A DNA stretch of 40,121 nucleotides from assembly GCA_024103515.1 (NCBI GenBank), contig JAGGIK010000013.1:1-40121 (forward strand), given 5' to 3'. Below, piece by piece: positions 26,854 to 34,779 of this stretch. The position numbers were made by a program, and so were the translations under genes. Under the pieces are notes generated by a model, which was not told the origin of the DNA, made no database searches, and saw only the letters and a program-made list of their open reading frames with translations. Each line of letters starts with the position of its first letter. Positions within the stretch are counted from its first letter, which is position 1. Source of the DNA: Snodgrassella sp. (GTDB taxonomy: Bacteria; Pseudomonadota; Gammaproteobacteria; Burkholderiales; Neisseriaceae).

Positions 26854-28134
26854 TTAGCTATGCAAACTATTTTTTAGTTTTTCCACATAAGCATTCATAT
26901 CACTGATAGGACGAGTTGCCACGCCAGAATCCATTGCTGCCTGAGCCACAGCAGGAGCTACTACCGTAATAAGACGAGGATCAAATGGTTTAGGAATCAG
27001 ATATTCTCGTCCAAAGGTCATATCAGCATCTTTGTACGCTTTAACCACTTGTGCACTAGGCGGTGTTTTTGCCAGTTCTGCAATGGCATTGACACAAGCC
27101 AGTTTCATTTCATCATTGATGGTTGTTGCCCCTACATCTAGCGCTCCGCGGAAAATAAATGGGAAACACAATACATTATTTACCTGATTAGGAAAATCCG
27201 AACGGCCAGTACCGATCACAACATCAGCACGGGCTGCTTTAGCTTCATGCGGCCATATTTCTGGGGTCGGGTTGGCCATAGCCAGAACAATAGGATCATT
27301 ATTCATGGTTTTCAGCATATCTGTGCTCAGCACACCCGGTCCAGATAATCCGAGGAATATGTCTTTACCTTTTACAGCATCAGTCAATGACCGCTGACCC
27401 TGATCAGGCACAGCAAATGCTTTTTTGGATTCGACCATATTCGCTTCGCGATTCTGGTAAATCACCCCTTTCGAATCACACACAGTAATATTTTCACGCT
27501 TCATACCCATACTAACCAATAGCTCTAAGCAGGCTATAGCAGCAGCGCCTGCACCAGAACAGACCAGTTTCACCTGAGCAATATCCTTCCCCACCACAGT
27601 CAAGGCATTTTTAATAGCAGCTACAGTGATAATGGCCGTACCGTGTTGGTCATCATGAAATACCGGAATGTGGCAGCGTTCGCGTAATTTTTTTTCGATA
27701 TAGAAACATTCAGGCGCTTTAATGTCTTCCAAATTGATTCCGCCAAAAGTCGGCTCTAATGCTGCAATGATATCAACCAGTTTATCCGGATCAGTTTCAT
27801 CAATCTCAATATCAAAAACATCGATACCACCAAATTTTTTAAAGAGGACTCCTTTACCCTCCATAACTGGCTTACTGGCCAGCGCGCCGATATTGCCCAG
27901 ACCAAGTACGGCCGTACCATTGGAAATTACAGCCACCAGATTGCCACGATCAGTATATTTATACGCATTGGCCGGATCACGATGGATCTCCATACATGGC
28001 GCTGCTACGCCGGGAGAATAAGCCAATGAAAGGTCTTCTTGCGTATTCAGAGGCTTAGTTGCCCTAACTTCGATTTTACCAGGGCGTGGTTCTTCGTGAA
28101 AATGTAATGCTGCTTCTTTGATTAATTCATCCAT
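26854..28134 (-). CDS. maeB: NADP-dependent malic enzyme
   Basis: The enzyme converts malate to pyruvate and CO2, making NADPH. It is 426 residues, the short form without the C-terminal phosphotransacetylase-like domain of E. coli MaeB. Visible signatures are [49 protein letters not shown] with the metal-binding acids, [11 protein letters not shown], the nucleotide-binding loop [15 protein letters not shown], and ANPTPEIWP. The ATG at 28134 ([14 protein letters not shown]) gives the usual N-terminus; the frame extends to 28170. A TATAAT at 28249-28254 (minus) may be its -10 element. Confidence 0.95.
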   Translation of the reverse strand: MDELIKEAALHFHEEPRPGKIEVRATKPLNTQEDLSLAYSPGVAAPCMEIHRDPANAYKYTDRGNLVAVISNGTAVLGLGNIGALASKPVMEGKGVLFKKFGGIDVFDIEIDETDPDKLVDIIAALEPTFGGINLEDIKAPECFYIEKKLRERCHIPVFHDDQHGTAIITVAAIKNALTVVGKDIAQVKLVCSGAGAAAIACLELLVSMGMKRENITVCDSKGVIYQNREANMVESKKAFAVPDQGQRSLTDAVKGKDIFLGLSGPGVLSTDMLKTMNNDPIVLAMANPTPEIWPHEAKAARADVVIGTGRSDFPNQVNNVLCFPFIFRGALDVGATTINDEMKLACVNAIAELAKTPPSAQVVKAYKDADMTFGREYLIPKPFDPRLITVVAPAVAQAAMDSGVATRPISDMNAYVEKLKNSLHS

Positions 28135-28455
28135 ATATGTTCTCAGTCTTAAGGTTTTTAACACCAACAAGCTGTTCTTGAAAGCGTGTGCTCAATAACT
28201 TTTAGCCAGATGTACTATTCAGTATTTGATCGACTGAAAGTGATTCATATTATAGCTTTATTTAACAAAGTTATGCACCGCATTTATGGTTAATATTGCA
28301 TATTACACAATACAATTGTACAGATAATTGTCTATTACCTATTAGAAGCGCAAATCATTATGCGATAAAAGCGACACATTTTCCCAAAAAGCTCAAAATG
28401 CCTTGGCAAAACTTAACATAAGTAACCGCCTACTCATAACTTTATAAATAACCTA
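28135..28455. other. maeB upstream region
   Basis: Some 320 bases hold no gene. On the minus strand TATAAT (28249-28254) is a plausible -10 for maeB, but no matching -35 is clear. TACAATTGTA near 28313 is a perfect 10-bp palindrome that could be an operator or chance. Confidence 0.35.
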
Positions 28456-28707
28456 TCAATACAATTTTGCATCATTTTGCTGGCAGGCGTACTCAATCGC
28501 ATTACTGATGGCTTTTCTAGCCTGAGGACTATTTTTCCAGCAACTGCTGCCAACCAAACTGGCTGCCTGCCCAGTAATATCCTGCGGATTTGCCTGTGCC
28601 AGTTTCGCCAACGAATCAATGCCCATTTGCTCCAGACGCAAAATCACCTTTTCTCCAACCCCTTTTACCGTCAACAACCCTGCTTTTCCAGTTGCATTAA
28701 ATGCCAT
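28456..28707 (-). CDS. Small helix-hairpin-helix protein
   Basis: The 83-residue protein carries a helix-hairpin-helix element, TVKGVGEKVILRLEQMGIDS followed by LAKLAQANPQDI. It ends with LVGSSCWKNSPQARKAISNA, a conserved ending of a small HhH family that resembles the Cdd1/TfoX C-terminal domains. Such folds bind DNA backbone non-specifically, but the role here is unknown. A very strong ribosome binding site (AGAAGGAGG) precedes the ATG by 5 bases, so it is likely well expressed. It follows mgtA on the same strand, separated by the mgtA terminator. Confidence 0.82.
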   Translation of the reverse strand: MAFNATGKAGLLTVKGVGEKVILRLEQMGIDSLAKLAQANPQDITGQAASLVGSSCWKNSPQARKAISNAIEYACQQNDAKLY

Positions 28708-28834
28708 CTAGCCTCCTTCTGTTACTGATAATTCATCTGAATATAGAAAATTTAGGATAAATCAAACCGACAAAGTAAAACTAACCAAATGTAATACAAT
28801 TTATCTAATATTAGCCTAATGATTAGCAACAAAA

Positions 28835-28859
28835 AAGAGCGAGTATTTAACTCGCTCTT
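28835..28859 (-). terminator. Intrinsic terminator of mgtA
   Basis: AAGAGCGAGT and ACTCGCTCTT form a perfect 10-bp stem with a 5-base loop. On the minus strand it is followed by a run of T. It sits 15 bases behind the mgtA stop. Confidence 0.88.
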
Positions 28860-28873
28860 ATACTAATTAACAC

Positions 28874-31570
28874 CTAAAACCATTGTCCGAAGCGGCGAAT
28901 ATACCAGCGTTTCACTATCTGAGTAACAACGCAGTAGCAGCCCAGTGTGAGTACCAGCCACGGGAAATATTGCCATGGTAGTGCAGTCAGGCCAATCCAG
29001 TTGCTTATCGGTGAAAACGGAATACAAATTCCAATTGCCATAATCAACCCTGTCATCAGCAATACCGGCAATGCAGCAGTGCTTTGCACAAACGGAATTT
29101 TGCGTGTACGCAACATATGCACCACCAGCGTTTGTGACAGCAATCCTTCCACAAACCAGCCGGAATGAAACAAATTCTGTACTTCTGGAGTATTGGCATG
29201 GAATACATACCACATCAGCGCAAAAGTGCTGATATCAAAAATAGAAGAAATCGGACCAATAAACAGCATAAAACGACTGATATTAGAAACATCCCATTTA
29301 CGCGGTTTGCGTAAAAACTCATCATCCATTTTATCCCATGGCAATGAGAGCTGGGAAAAATCATATAGCAGATTTTGTATCAACAACTGAATGGCCAGCA
29401 TAGGTAAAAATGGCAAAAAGGCACTGGCAAATAATACTGAAAATACATTACCAAAATTGGAGCTGGCCGTCATATTCAGATACTTAATAATATTACCAAA
29501 AGTTTCACGCCCTTTAATCACGCCCTCTTCCAGCACCATCAGGCTTTTTTCCAGCAGAATAATATCGGCGGATTCCTTAGCAATATCTGTGGCGGTATCT
29601 ACAGAGATACCGACATCCGCATCACGCAAAGCAGGAGCATCATTTATACCATCACCCAGAAAACCAACGGTATGACCATTCTCCTGCAATAGGCGAATAA
29701 TGCGCGATTTCTGTAAAGGAGTCAGTTTGGCAAAAACAGTATGCTGTTGCAACAATGATTTCAGCACATCATCACTCAAACCCTCTATATCGCTGCCCAA
29801 TATAGGCAGACCGGCTTCGATGCCCACTTCATGACAGATTTTTCGAGTCACAATAGCATTATCACCCGTTAATACTTTTACCGTAACACCATTCTGACTT
29901 AAAGCGGCAATAGCTTGTGCGGCACTGTCTTTAGGTGGATCAAGAAAAGTCAGAAAGCCATACAACGTGAGCTCCGTCTCATCTGCAACAGCATATTGAG
30001 ATTTTTGCATTTCTGGCTGGATATACTTAGTACCAATCGCCAGTACCCGAAATCCTTCTTTATTGTAGCTTTCAGTGAGAGCCAGTAATTGCTTGCGCCG
30101 AGACGCATCAAGGGGGAGAAACTGTCCTTGTTCATAAACACAGCTGGAAATCGCCAGCATTTCTTCCACGGCACCCTTACAAATAAGCACATGACGTTGT
30201 TGCTCATCACGAAGAACAACAGATAAACGTCGACGCACAAAATCAAATGGCAATTCATCTATCTTCTGGAAAGCACTACCATTAATATAAGCCCTATTTT
30301 CTGGCTCCTGCGCAAAGCGAATAATCGCCTTGTCCATCAGATTTTTCATCCCACTTTGATGAGAGCTGTTCAGCCACGCCAGTTGTAAAACCTCATGATC
30401 ATTATTACCATTTATATCAGTATAATGCTCTAGAATAATTTTATCCTGTGTGAGCGTACCAGTTTTATCAGTGCACAAAACATCCATCGAACCAAAATTC
30501 TGGATAGCACTCAGGCGTTTTACCACCACCTTACGCCGCGCCATCGCCATGGCACCCTTAGCCAGATTGGCGCTTACTATCATCGGCAGCATTTCCGGTG
30601 TCAGCCCCACAGCTACCGCCAGAGCAAACAAAGCCGCATCACCCCAGTCGCCCTTAGTAAAGCCATTAATCAGCAGCACTACCGGCACCAGAATCAACAT
30701 AAAGCGAATCAGCAAATGGCTGACACTGTTAACACCACGATCAAATGCTGTTTTACCGCGTGTACCAACAATAGATTTAGCCAGCGAACCAAAATAAGTA
30801 TCATTACCAGTGGCCACTACCACCGCCTTAGCAGTACCACTGACAATATTGGTACCCATAAAGCATATATTTTCCGCATCTAACGGGTTAGCCGATTGAA
30901 GTGCTGTTTGCGATTTAGAACCAGCCGATACTATCGAACCAAGCGTATCTGATTTTTCTACCGGAATAGATTCCCCTGTAAGCACAGCCTGACTGATAAA
31001 CAAATCACGCGATTCAATTAGACGTACATCGGCAGGCAACATATCTCCTGCAGACAGAAAAATAATATCACCCGGAACCACCTCTTTAATCGGTACTTCC
31101 AGCTGTTGGCCATCCAAATCATCATGACTACGCCGCAATACCGTAGCAGTAGTACTGATCATCGATTTTAGTGCCTGGGCTGCCTTATTAGAGCGGTATT
31201 CTTGCCAGAAGCTAAGCACACCACTAAGCAAAACCATCACCAGAATAATAACAATACCACTCAGGCTGGTTTCCTCCCCATTACGAAGAGGAATCAGATA
31301 ATCGGAAAAAAAACTCACACCCGCCAGTGCAAGCAACACAAAAATAAAGGGATTTTTAAATGCCAGTAATAATTGCAGCCAAGCAGAAGGAACTTTGTCG
31401 TGCACGACATCATTGCTGCCAAAACAAGCTAATCTTTCCTTAACATCGTTTTCGGTCAGACCATACAAACTGGTTTGTAAATTGGATAGCGTTTTTTCAA
31501 GACTGTTGCGAGATTCCAGTACAGCCTTAATGGTCACTGGTTGATTTGTAACTTTTTTTAATTTTTTCAT
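28874..31570 (-). CDS. mgtA: Magnesium-translocating P-type ATPase
   Basis: MgtA is a P3B-type ATPase that imports Mg2+ across the inner membrane. The protein (898 residues) contains the N-terminal cation ATPase domain, paired membrane helices, the TGES loop (QAVLTGESIPVEKSD), the membrane motif GLTPEMLPMIV typical of MgtA/MgtB, the phosphorylated Asp in LCTDKTGTLTQD, the nucleotide-binding ICKGAVEEM, and the hinge VGFLGDGINDAPALRDADVG. A final block of six helices includes LLIQNLLYDFSQLSLPWD. The ATG at 31570 (MKKLKK) has GAGG 8 bases upstream; the longer frame to 31591 overlaps a leader stem. It is preceded by an unusual leader (next entries) that probably couples expression to Mg2+ or translation status. 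Confidence 0.95.
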   Translation of the reverse strand: MKKLKKVTNQPVTIKAVLESRNSLEKTLSNLQTSLYGLTENDVKERLACFGSNDVVHDKVPSAWLQLLLAFKNPFIFVLLALAGVSFFSDYLIPLRNGEETSLSGIVIILVMVLLSGVLSFWQEYRSNKAAQALKSMISTTATVLRRSHDDLDGQQLEVPIKEVVPGDIIFLSAGDMLPADVRLIESRDLFISQAVLTGESIPVEKSDTLGSIVSAGSKSQTALQSANPLDAENICFMGTNIVSGTAKAVVVATGNDTYFGSLAKSIVGTRGKTAFDRGVNSVSHLLIRFMLILVPVVLLINGFTKGDWGDAALFALAVAVGLTPEMLPMIVSANLAKGAMAMARRKVVVKRLSAIQNFGSMDVLCTDKTGTLTQDKIILEHYTDINGNNDHEVLQLAWLNSSHQSGMKNLMDKAIIRFAQEPENRAYINGSAFQKIDELPFDFVRRRLSVVLRDEQQRHVLICKGAVEEMLAISSCVYEQGQFLPLDASRRKQLLALTESYNKEGFRVLAIGTKYIQPEMQKSQYAVADETELTLYGFLTFLDPPKDSAAQAIAALSQNGVTVKVLTGDNAIVTRKICHEVGIEAGLPILGSDIEGLSDDVLKSLLQQHTVFAKLTPLQKSRIIRLLQENGHTVGFLGDGINDAPALRDADVGISVDTATDIAKESADIILLEKSLMVLEEGVIKGRETFGNIIKYLNMTASSNFGNVFSVLFASAFLPFLPMLAIQLLIQNLLYDFSQLSLPWDKMDDEFLRKPRKWDVSNISRFMLFIGPISSIFDISTFALMWYVFHANTPEVQNLFHSGWFVEGLLSQTLVVHMLRTRKIPFVQSTAALPVLLMTGLIMAIGICIPFSPISNWIGLTALPWQYFPWLVLTLGCYCVVTQIVKRWYIRRFGQWF

Positions 31571-31583
31571 AAACAGTACCTCA

Positions 31584-31630
31584 CCGACCATGCTGTTTCC
31601 CGGTCGGCAGATACTGTTAACCCGGAAACA
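31584..31630 (-). promoter_or_regulatory. mgtA leader with two mutually exclusive stems
   Basis: In the minus-strand RNA, UGUUUCC directly after the leader-ORF stop (31624-31630) pairs with GGAAACA (31594-31600), plus 3 more pairs after one mismatch (stem A). CCGACC (31602-31607) pairs with GGUCGG (31584-31589) (stem B). The two share bases 31602-31604, so both cannot form at once. The 3' arm of stem B is directly followed by the UGAGGU ribosome binding site of mgtA. A ribosome on the leader ORF would block stem A and allow stem B. The pairing is read from sequence; the switching is inference. Confidence 0.6.
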
Positions 31631-31693
31631 TCAACGGCCTAGTTGCAGTTGTGGTATCAATAAAATAAACGGTCGACTCGAATCTTCTTCCAT
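31631..31693 (-). CDS. Putative mgtA leader peptide (20 aa)
   Basis: A 20-codon ORF begins at the ATG at 31693 (GGGAA about 8 bases before it) and ends with TGA at 31631, some 60 bases before mgtA. It starts MEEDSSRP and ends PQLQLGR. Enterobacterial MgtL is a 17-codon leader beginning MEPDPTP whose acid/proline start destabilises ribosomes at low Mg2+ and so turns on mgtA. Here the length, the place, an acid-rich start and prolines are shared, but the sequence otherwise differs. It is not in standard gene catalogues as far as I know. The role as a sensor peptide is inferred. Confidence 0.5.
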   Translation of the reverse strand: MEEDSSRPFILLIPQLQLGR

Positions 31694-31724
31694 TGTTTTA
31701 TTCCCGGTTAAATAGTTAGAAACC

Positions 31725-31739
31725 TAATGCACAGCATTA
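31725..31739. promoter_or_regulatory. Inverted repeat upstream of the mgtA leader
   Basis: TAATGC-ACA-GCATTA is a perfect 15-bp inverted repeat about 30 bases upstream of the leader ORF, where the mgtA promoter should lie. It may be a regulator-binding site; no regulator can be named. Confidence 0.35.
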
Positions 31740-31809
31740 AATTCACCAATACTGAAACAGACATAACAGATATAAACTGCCCAAACAGACAGCCATATTT
31801 CAGCAAGAT

Positions 31810-31834
31810 AGCGTTTATACGTGGTTATAACGCT
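31810..31834. promoter_or_regulatory. Second inverted repeat between mutY and mgtA
   Basis: AGCGTTTATA and TATAACGCT are inverted around a 6-base centre with one unpaired T. It lies about 115 bases upstream of the mgtA leader ORF. It could be an operator or the 3' end hairpin of the upstream transcript. The gap 31694-32024 holds no gene otherwise. Confidence 0.3.
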
Positions 31835-32024
31835 AACGTCAATTAAATTTACGCTATCATACGCTTCGAACAATAAAAAATAACAACATTCACAAGATAA
31901 CCACAAAATAATGCCAAATTAATAAAACAGCCTTTAAAAATTAACCATACCTTAGCCACAGTCGGCTTAGAAACCACAGGATAAAAATAGCCCTAGATTG
32001 CATGCATAAATTAAAAGAAAAAAA

Positions 32025-33077
32025 TTAAAACAAATTACCCTGTGCAGCACTTAAATAAGCATGCAAAGGTCTTGGAAGACCATAATCAGCCAGATTTTCT
32101 GGCAAAACCCACTTTCCAGCGATCGATAGCGAATTAACTGATGACTCAGCATTTATCAGTGCAGAAAAAGGTAAAATTTGTAATTGACGATGGGTCAGGC
32201 GATGACTAATTTCAGCACCTTCGTTTAACTCATTTGCCGATAAACCAAATTCAGCCGCCAATTCATATAATTGTTGCAAACTGTCTAGACACGGTACACA
32301 CCACAAACCGCCCCATATGCCCTTAGCATTTCTTTTATGTAAAAAGAGTGCACCTTCAGCATTTCGCATAATCAACCAAAACAGCACCAGATTTTTTATC
32401 GTAGTAGTCGTTTTCTTGCGTGGTAATTCACAAATACGATTTTGAGCACGAGCCAAACAAATATCGCTCATAGGACAGGTTGCACAAATAGGATTGCTAC
32501 GTTTACATACAGTAGCACCAAGATCCATCAAACCCTGAATATAAGCCGGCATATCGGCCGCATCTTCTGGTAATAGAGATTCCGCAGTACGCCAAAGCAG
32601 TTGTTCAAACGTCTTATTGGTTGGATGACCATCCAAAGCAAGCACACGACACAAAACACGCTTAACATTGCCATCCAGAATCGTCTCACGTGCATCAAAA
32701 CAGAATGCCGCAATTGCCGCTGCCGTACTGCGCCCTACCCCGCACAACGTTTGTAATTCAATCCGGCTGCGCGGAAATTTGCCCGCAAATTCAGTTACCA
32801 CCTGTTTGGCAGCCTTATGCAGATTGCGCGCACGACTGTAATAGCCCAGCCCCTGCCACAAGCCCATTACCTCATCTTCATCGGCAGCAGCCAACGCCTG
32901 CACGTTTGGAAAAGCAGCCACAAACCGCGGATAATAATCCAACACTGTCGCAACCTGTGTCTGCTGTAACATAATTTCCGACAGCCACACCAGATACGGC
33001 TCACGCGTCTGCCACGGCAACCCGTGCCGGCCATACATTTTTTGCCAAAAAACCAACCGTAATGCAAAACTTTTCAT
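32025..33077 (-). CDS. mutY: Adenine DNA glycosylase MutY
   Basis: MutY removes adenine mispaired with 8-oxoguanine. The 350-residue length equals E. coli MutY. The catalytic Glu lies in WLSEIMLQQTQV (Glu34) and the helix-hairpin-helix is LCGVGRSTAAAIAAF, followed by ETILDGNVKRVLCR with the catalytic Asp. The iron-sulfur cluster ligands are CKRSNPICATCPMSDIC (C-x6-C-x2-C-x5-C). A C-terminal Nudix-like 8-oxoguanine-recognition domain follows (RNAKGIWGGLWCVPCLDS, ISHRLTHRQLQILPF). The ATG at 33077 is preferred over the preceding TTG, but no ribosome binding site is clear. Confidence 0.96.
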   Translation of the reverse strand: MKSFALRLVFWQKMYGRHGLPWQTREPYLVWLSEIMLQQTQVATVLDYYPRFVAAFPNVQALAAADEDEVMGLWQGLGYYSRARNLHKAAKQVVTEFAGKFPRSRIELQTLCGVGRSTAAAIAAFCFDARETILDGNVKRVLCRVLALDGHPTNKTFEQLLWRTAESLLPEDAADMPAYIQGLMDLGATVCKRSNPICATCPMSDICLARAQNRICELPRKKTTTTIKNLVLFWLIMRNAEGALFLHKRNAKGIWGGLWCVPCLDSLQQLYELAAEFGLSANELNEGAEISHRLTHRQLQILPFSALINAESSVNSLSIAGKWVLPENLADYGLPRPLHAYLSAAQGNLF

Positions 33078-33546
33078 CAACGTATCTGTTCATTCATACC
33101 GGCATTACCCTCAATCTGCAACAAACAACAAAAGAATAACCGGCATTACCCAAAAGCAAAAATGCAGCCAAATCTTAGCCGCATTCAACTGAAAACCATT
33201 TTGACCAAACCAGATAGGCCTGTAAAACAATAAAAGCCACCTATCCGAATACAATTGCAATTAAATTATAAGCCAACACAAAAAAACAACAAATCAGTAA
33301 ATAGTCCTAATAATCTCAAATGTATGAATACACAGAATATCACATAATAAAACAACACCAATCAGATTAACTCCTTAACCCACTGAAAACACACAATAAC
33401 CATCCATTTTCATCAAAAAAAACCGGCCAAATAGGTTCAAGAATTAATCATCACCAAAGTAATATCATTATTTAATTTACCAAAAAACACGCACAAAGGA
33501 ACCGACTTATAATTGAAAACCCCATAAAATACATAAAGACTTGCTA
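33078..33546. other. Divergent intergenic region mutY/lipoprotein
   Basis: No gene is seen. The sequence is A-rich on the plus strand. ACCGGCATTACCC occurs twice (about 33099 and 33140), a 13-base direct repeat with a 41-base period near the mutY start; its meaning is unknown. Confidence 0.35.
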
Positions 33547-33575
33547 TTATCTCTTTACATAAAGTATGTTATAAT
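33547..33575 (+). promoter_or_regulatory. Promoter of the small lipoprotein gene
   Basis: A perfect TATAAT (33570-33575) stands 17 bases behind TTATCT (33547-33552). It precedes the lipoprotein ATG by 55 bases. The -35 element is weak. Confidence 0.55.
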
Positions 33576-33630
33576 AACCAAAAAAAATCATTCAGCATTG
33601 ATGTTAACGTTATTTAATTAAGGATACAAA

Positions 33631-34044
33631 ATGATTAAAAAAATTTCTTCCACTGCGGTGTTTTGCCTTTTAGCCTTAGGCTTGTATGGTTGTGATAACT
33701 CGGACAAATCAAACAATATAGCCAGTGGTACTGCCAGTGCAGCAAGCGCTCCTGCGGTCGCAAGTGAAACCATCACACCTGCTGCCACCAGTGAAGCGGC
33801 CACTAATGCAACGTCAGCACCTCTCACCACAAATGCAACTCCCCAGACAAATTCTTCAGGTATTGAAGAATGTGATAAATACTTTGCTGCAATTGATAAG
33901 CTTGTGGTTAACCTTCCGGAGAACCAGAAAGCCATTTACCATGCCAATTATGAGAATTTCAAAAAAATGGCAGCAGAACAGCCTGAACAAGCAAAAGAAG
34001 GCTGTAAACAGGCTTACGATGCGCTTCCACCGCAATATCGTTAA
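33631..34044 (+). CDS. Small lipoprotein with C-terminal DUF5339-like domain
   Basis: The 137-residue protein starts with a lipoprotein signal (MIKKIS, a hydrophobic core, lipobox LYGC with Cys21). A low-complexity Ala/Ser/Thr linker spans about residues 30-75. The C-terminal domain has two cysteines (EECDKYFAAIDKLV and KEGCKQAYDAL) that probably form a disulfide between two helices, as in DUF5339 proteins. Asp follows the lipid-bearing Cys at +2, which in E. coli keeps lipoproteins in the inner membrane; whether this rule applies here is uncertain. AAGGA lies 6 bases before the ATG. Function unknown; the compact charged helical domain suggests a periplasmic binding or stress role. Confidence 0.85.
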   Translation: MIKKISSTAVFCLLALGLYGCDNSDKSNNIASGTASAASAPAVASETITPAATSEAATNATSAPLTTNATPQTNSSGIEECDKYFAAIDKLVVNLPENQKAIYHANYENFKKMAAEQPEQAKEGCKQAYDALPPQYR

Positions 34045-34742
34045 TTAAATACCCTATCCATACAAAAATCAGGCGAGGCAATCAAACTGCCTCCTCTGGT
34101 AAATAAAATCAGATCCGCAAACACCATCATCAACACCAGATCAGACGCTTGCATTGATTCATATCTTCGTTTTATCAAGAAAATTCATTACTTATAATTC
34201 CTACTACTAAAAACAATGAGTAAAATAGCCATAAATTAAAACACATATTTTTGCATATTCACTCATTATATTAATCTAACTAAAACCACTTAACTGATCA
34301 CAACTAACCAAGTTCCGCCATCTATCAATCCAGCATTTAGATTGCCGCTTGTCGCATTCAAATAATTAGCTTAACAAACTAAACCATTTCTTTGAATGCC
34401 TTTATGTTTTTTTATGATCATTTTATACCATGGATTTAGCACTAACTGTCTTATAACATACAGTTCAACCTTACCAAGCCAGTAATGTAGACACCATTTT
34501 TTATATTTTTTTCAGTTTCTACAATTTGTCTGACTGGTTTTAATAACCTTCATCTCTACTTATCCCGTTTATAAATAACTTCTTACTTCCTTCATTTGTT
34601 CGTATAGGCCCCTGTAAACAGTCATTATTTTCAGTGAATTACATTTAAACACACTTATTGCCATTGTTGACATCAACTGAGGGTGCACCCATCTGATGTT
34701 TGGCTATTAGACCTTATTAATACTATCTGCCTCAGCACAAAT
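34045..34742. other. Intergenic region between lipoprotein and pilC
   Basis: About 700 bases without a gene. GAGGCA/TGCCTC (34075-34093) makes a weak hairpin behind the lipoprotein gene without a U-tract. GGGTGCACCC (about 34681-34690) is a perfect 10-bp palindrome. Otherwise nothing recognisable. Confidence 0.35.
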
Positions 34743-34768
34743 AAAAACCAGACATTTGTCTGGTTTTT
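34743..34768 (-). terminator. Intrinsic terminator of pilC
   Basis: AAAAACCAGAC and GTCTGGTTTTT form an 11-bp stem with an ATTT loop. On the minus strand the stem ends in a T-rich tail. It lies 11 bases behind the pilC stop. Confidence 0.88.
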
Positions 34769-34779
34769 ATTTGCTTAGT

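Noticed and set aside
31724-31906. 60-codon minus-strand ORF upstream of mgtA
   Set aside because: Needs a TTG start, has no ribosome binding site, and overlaps two inverted repeats that look regulatory.
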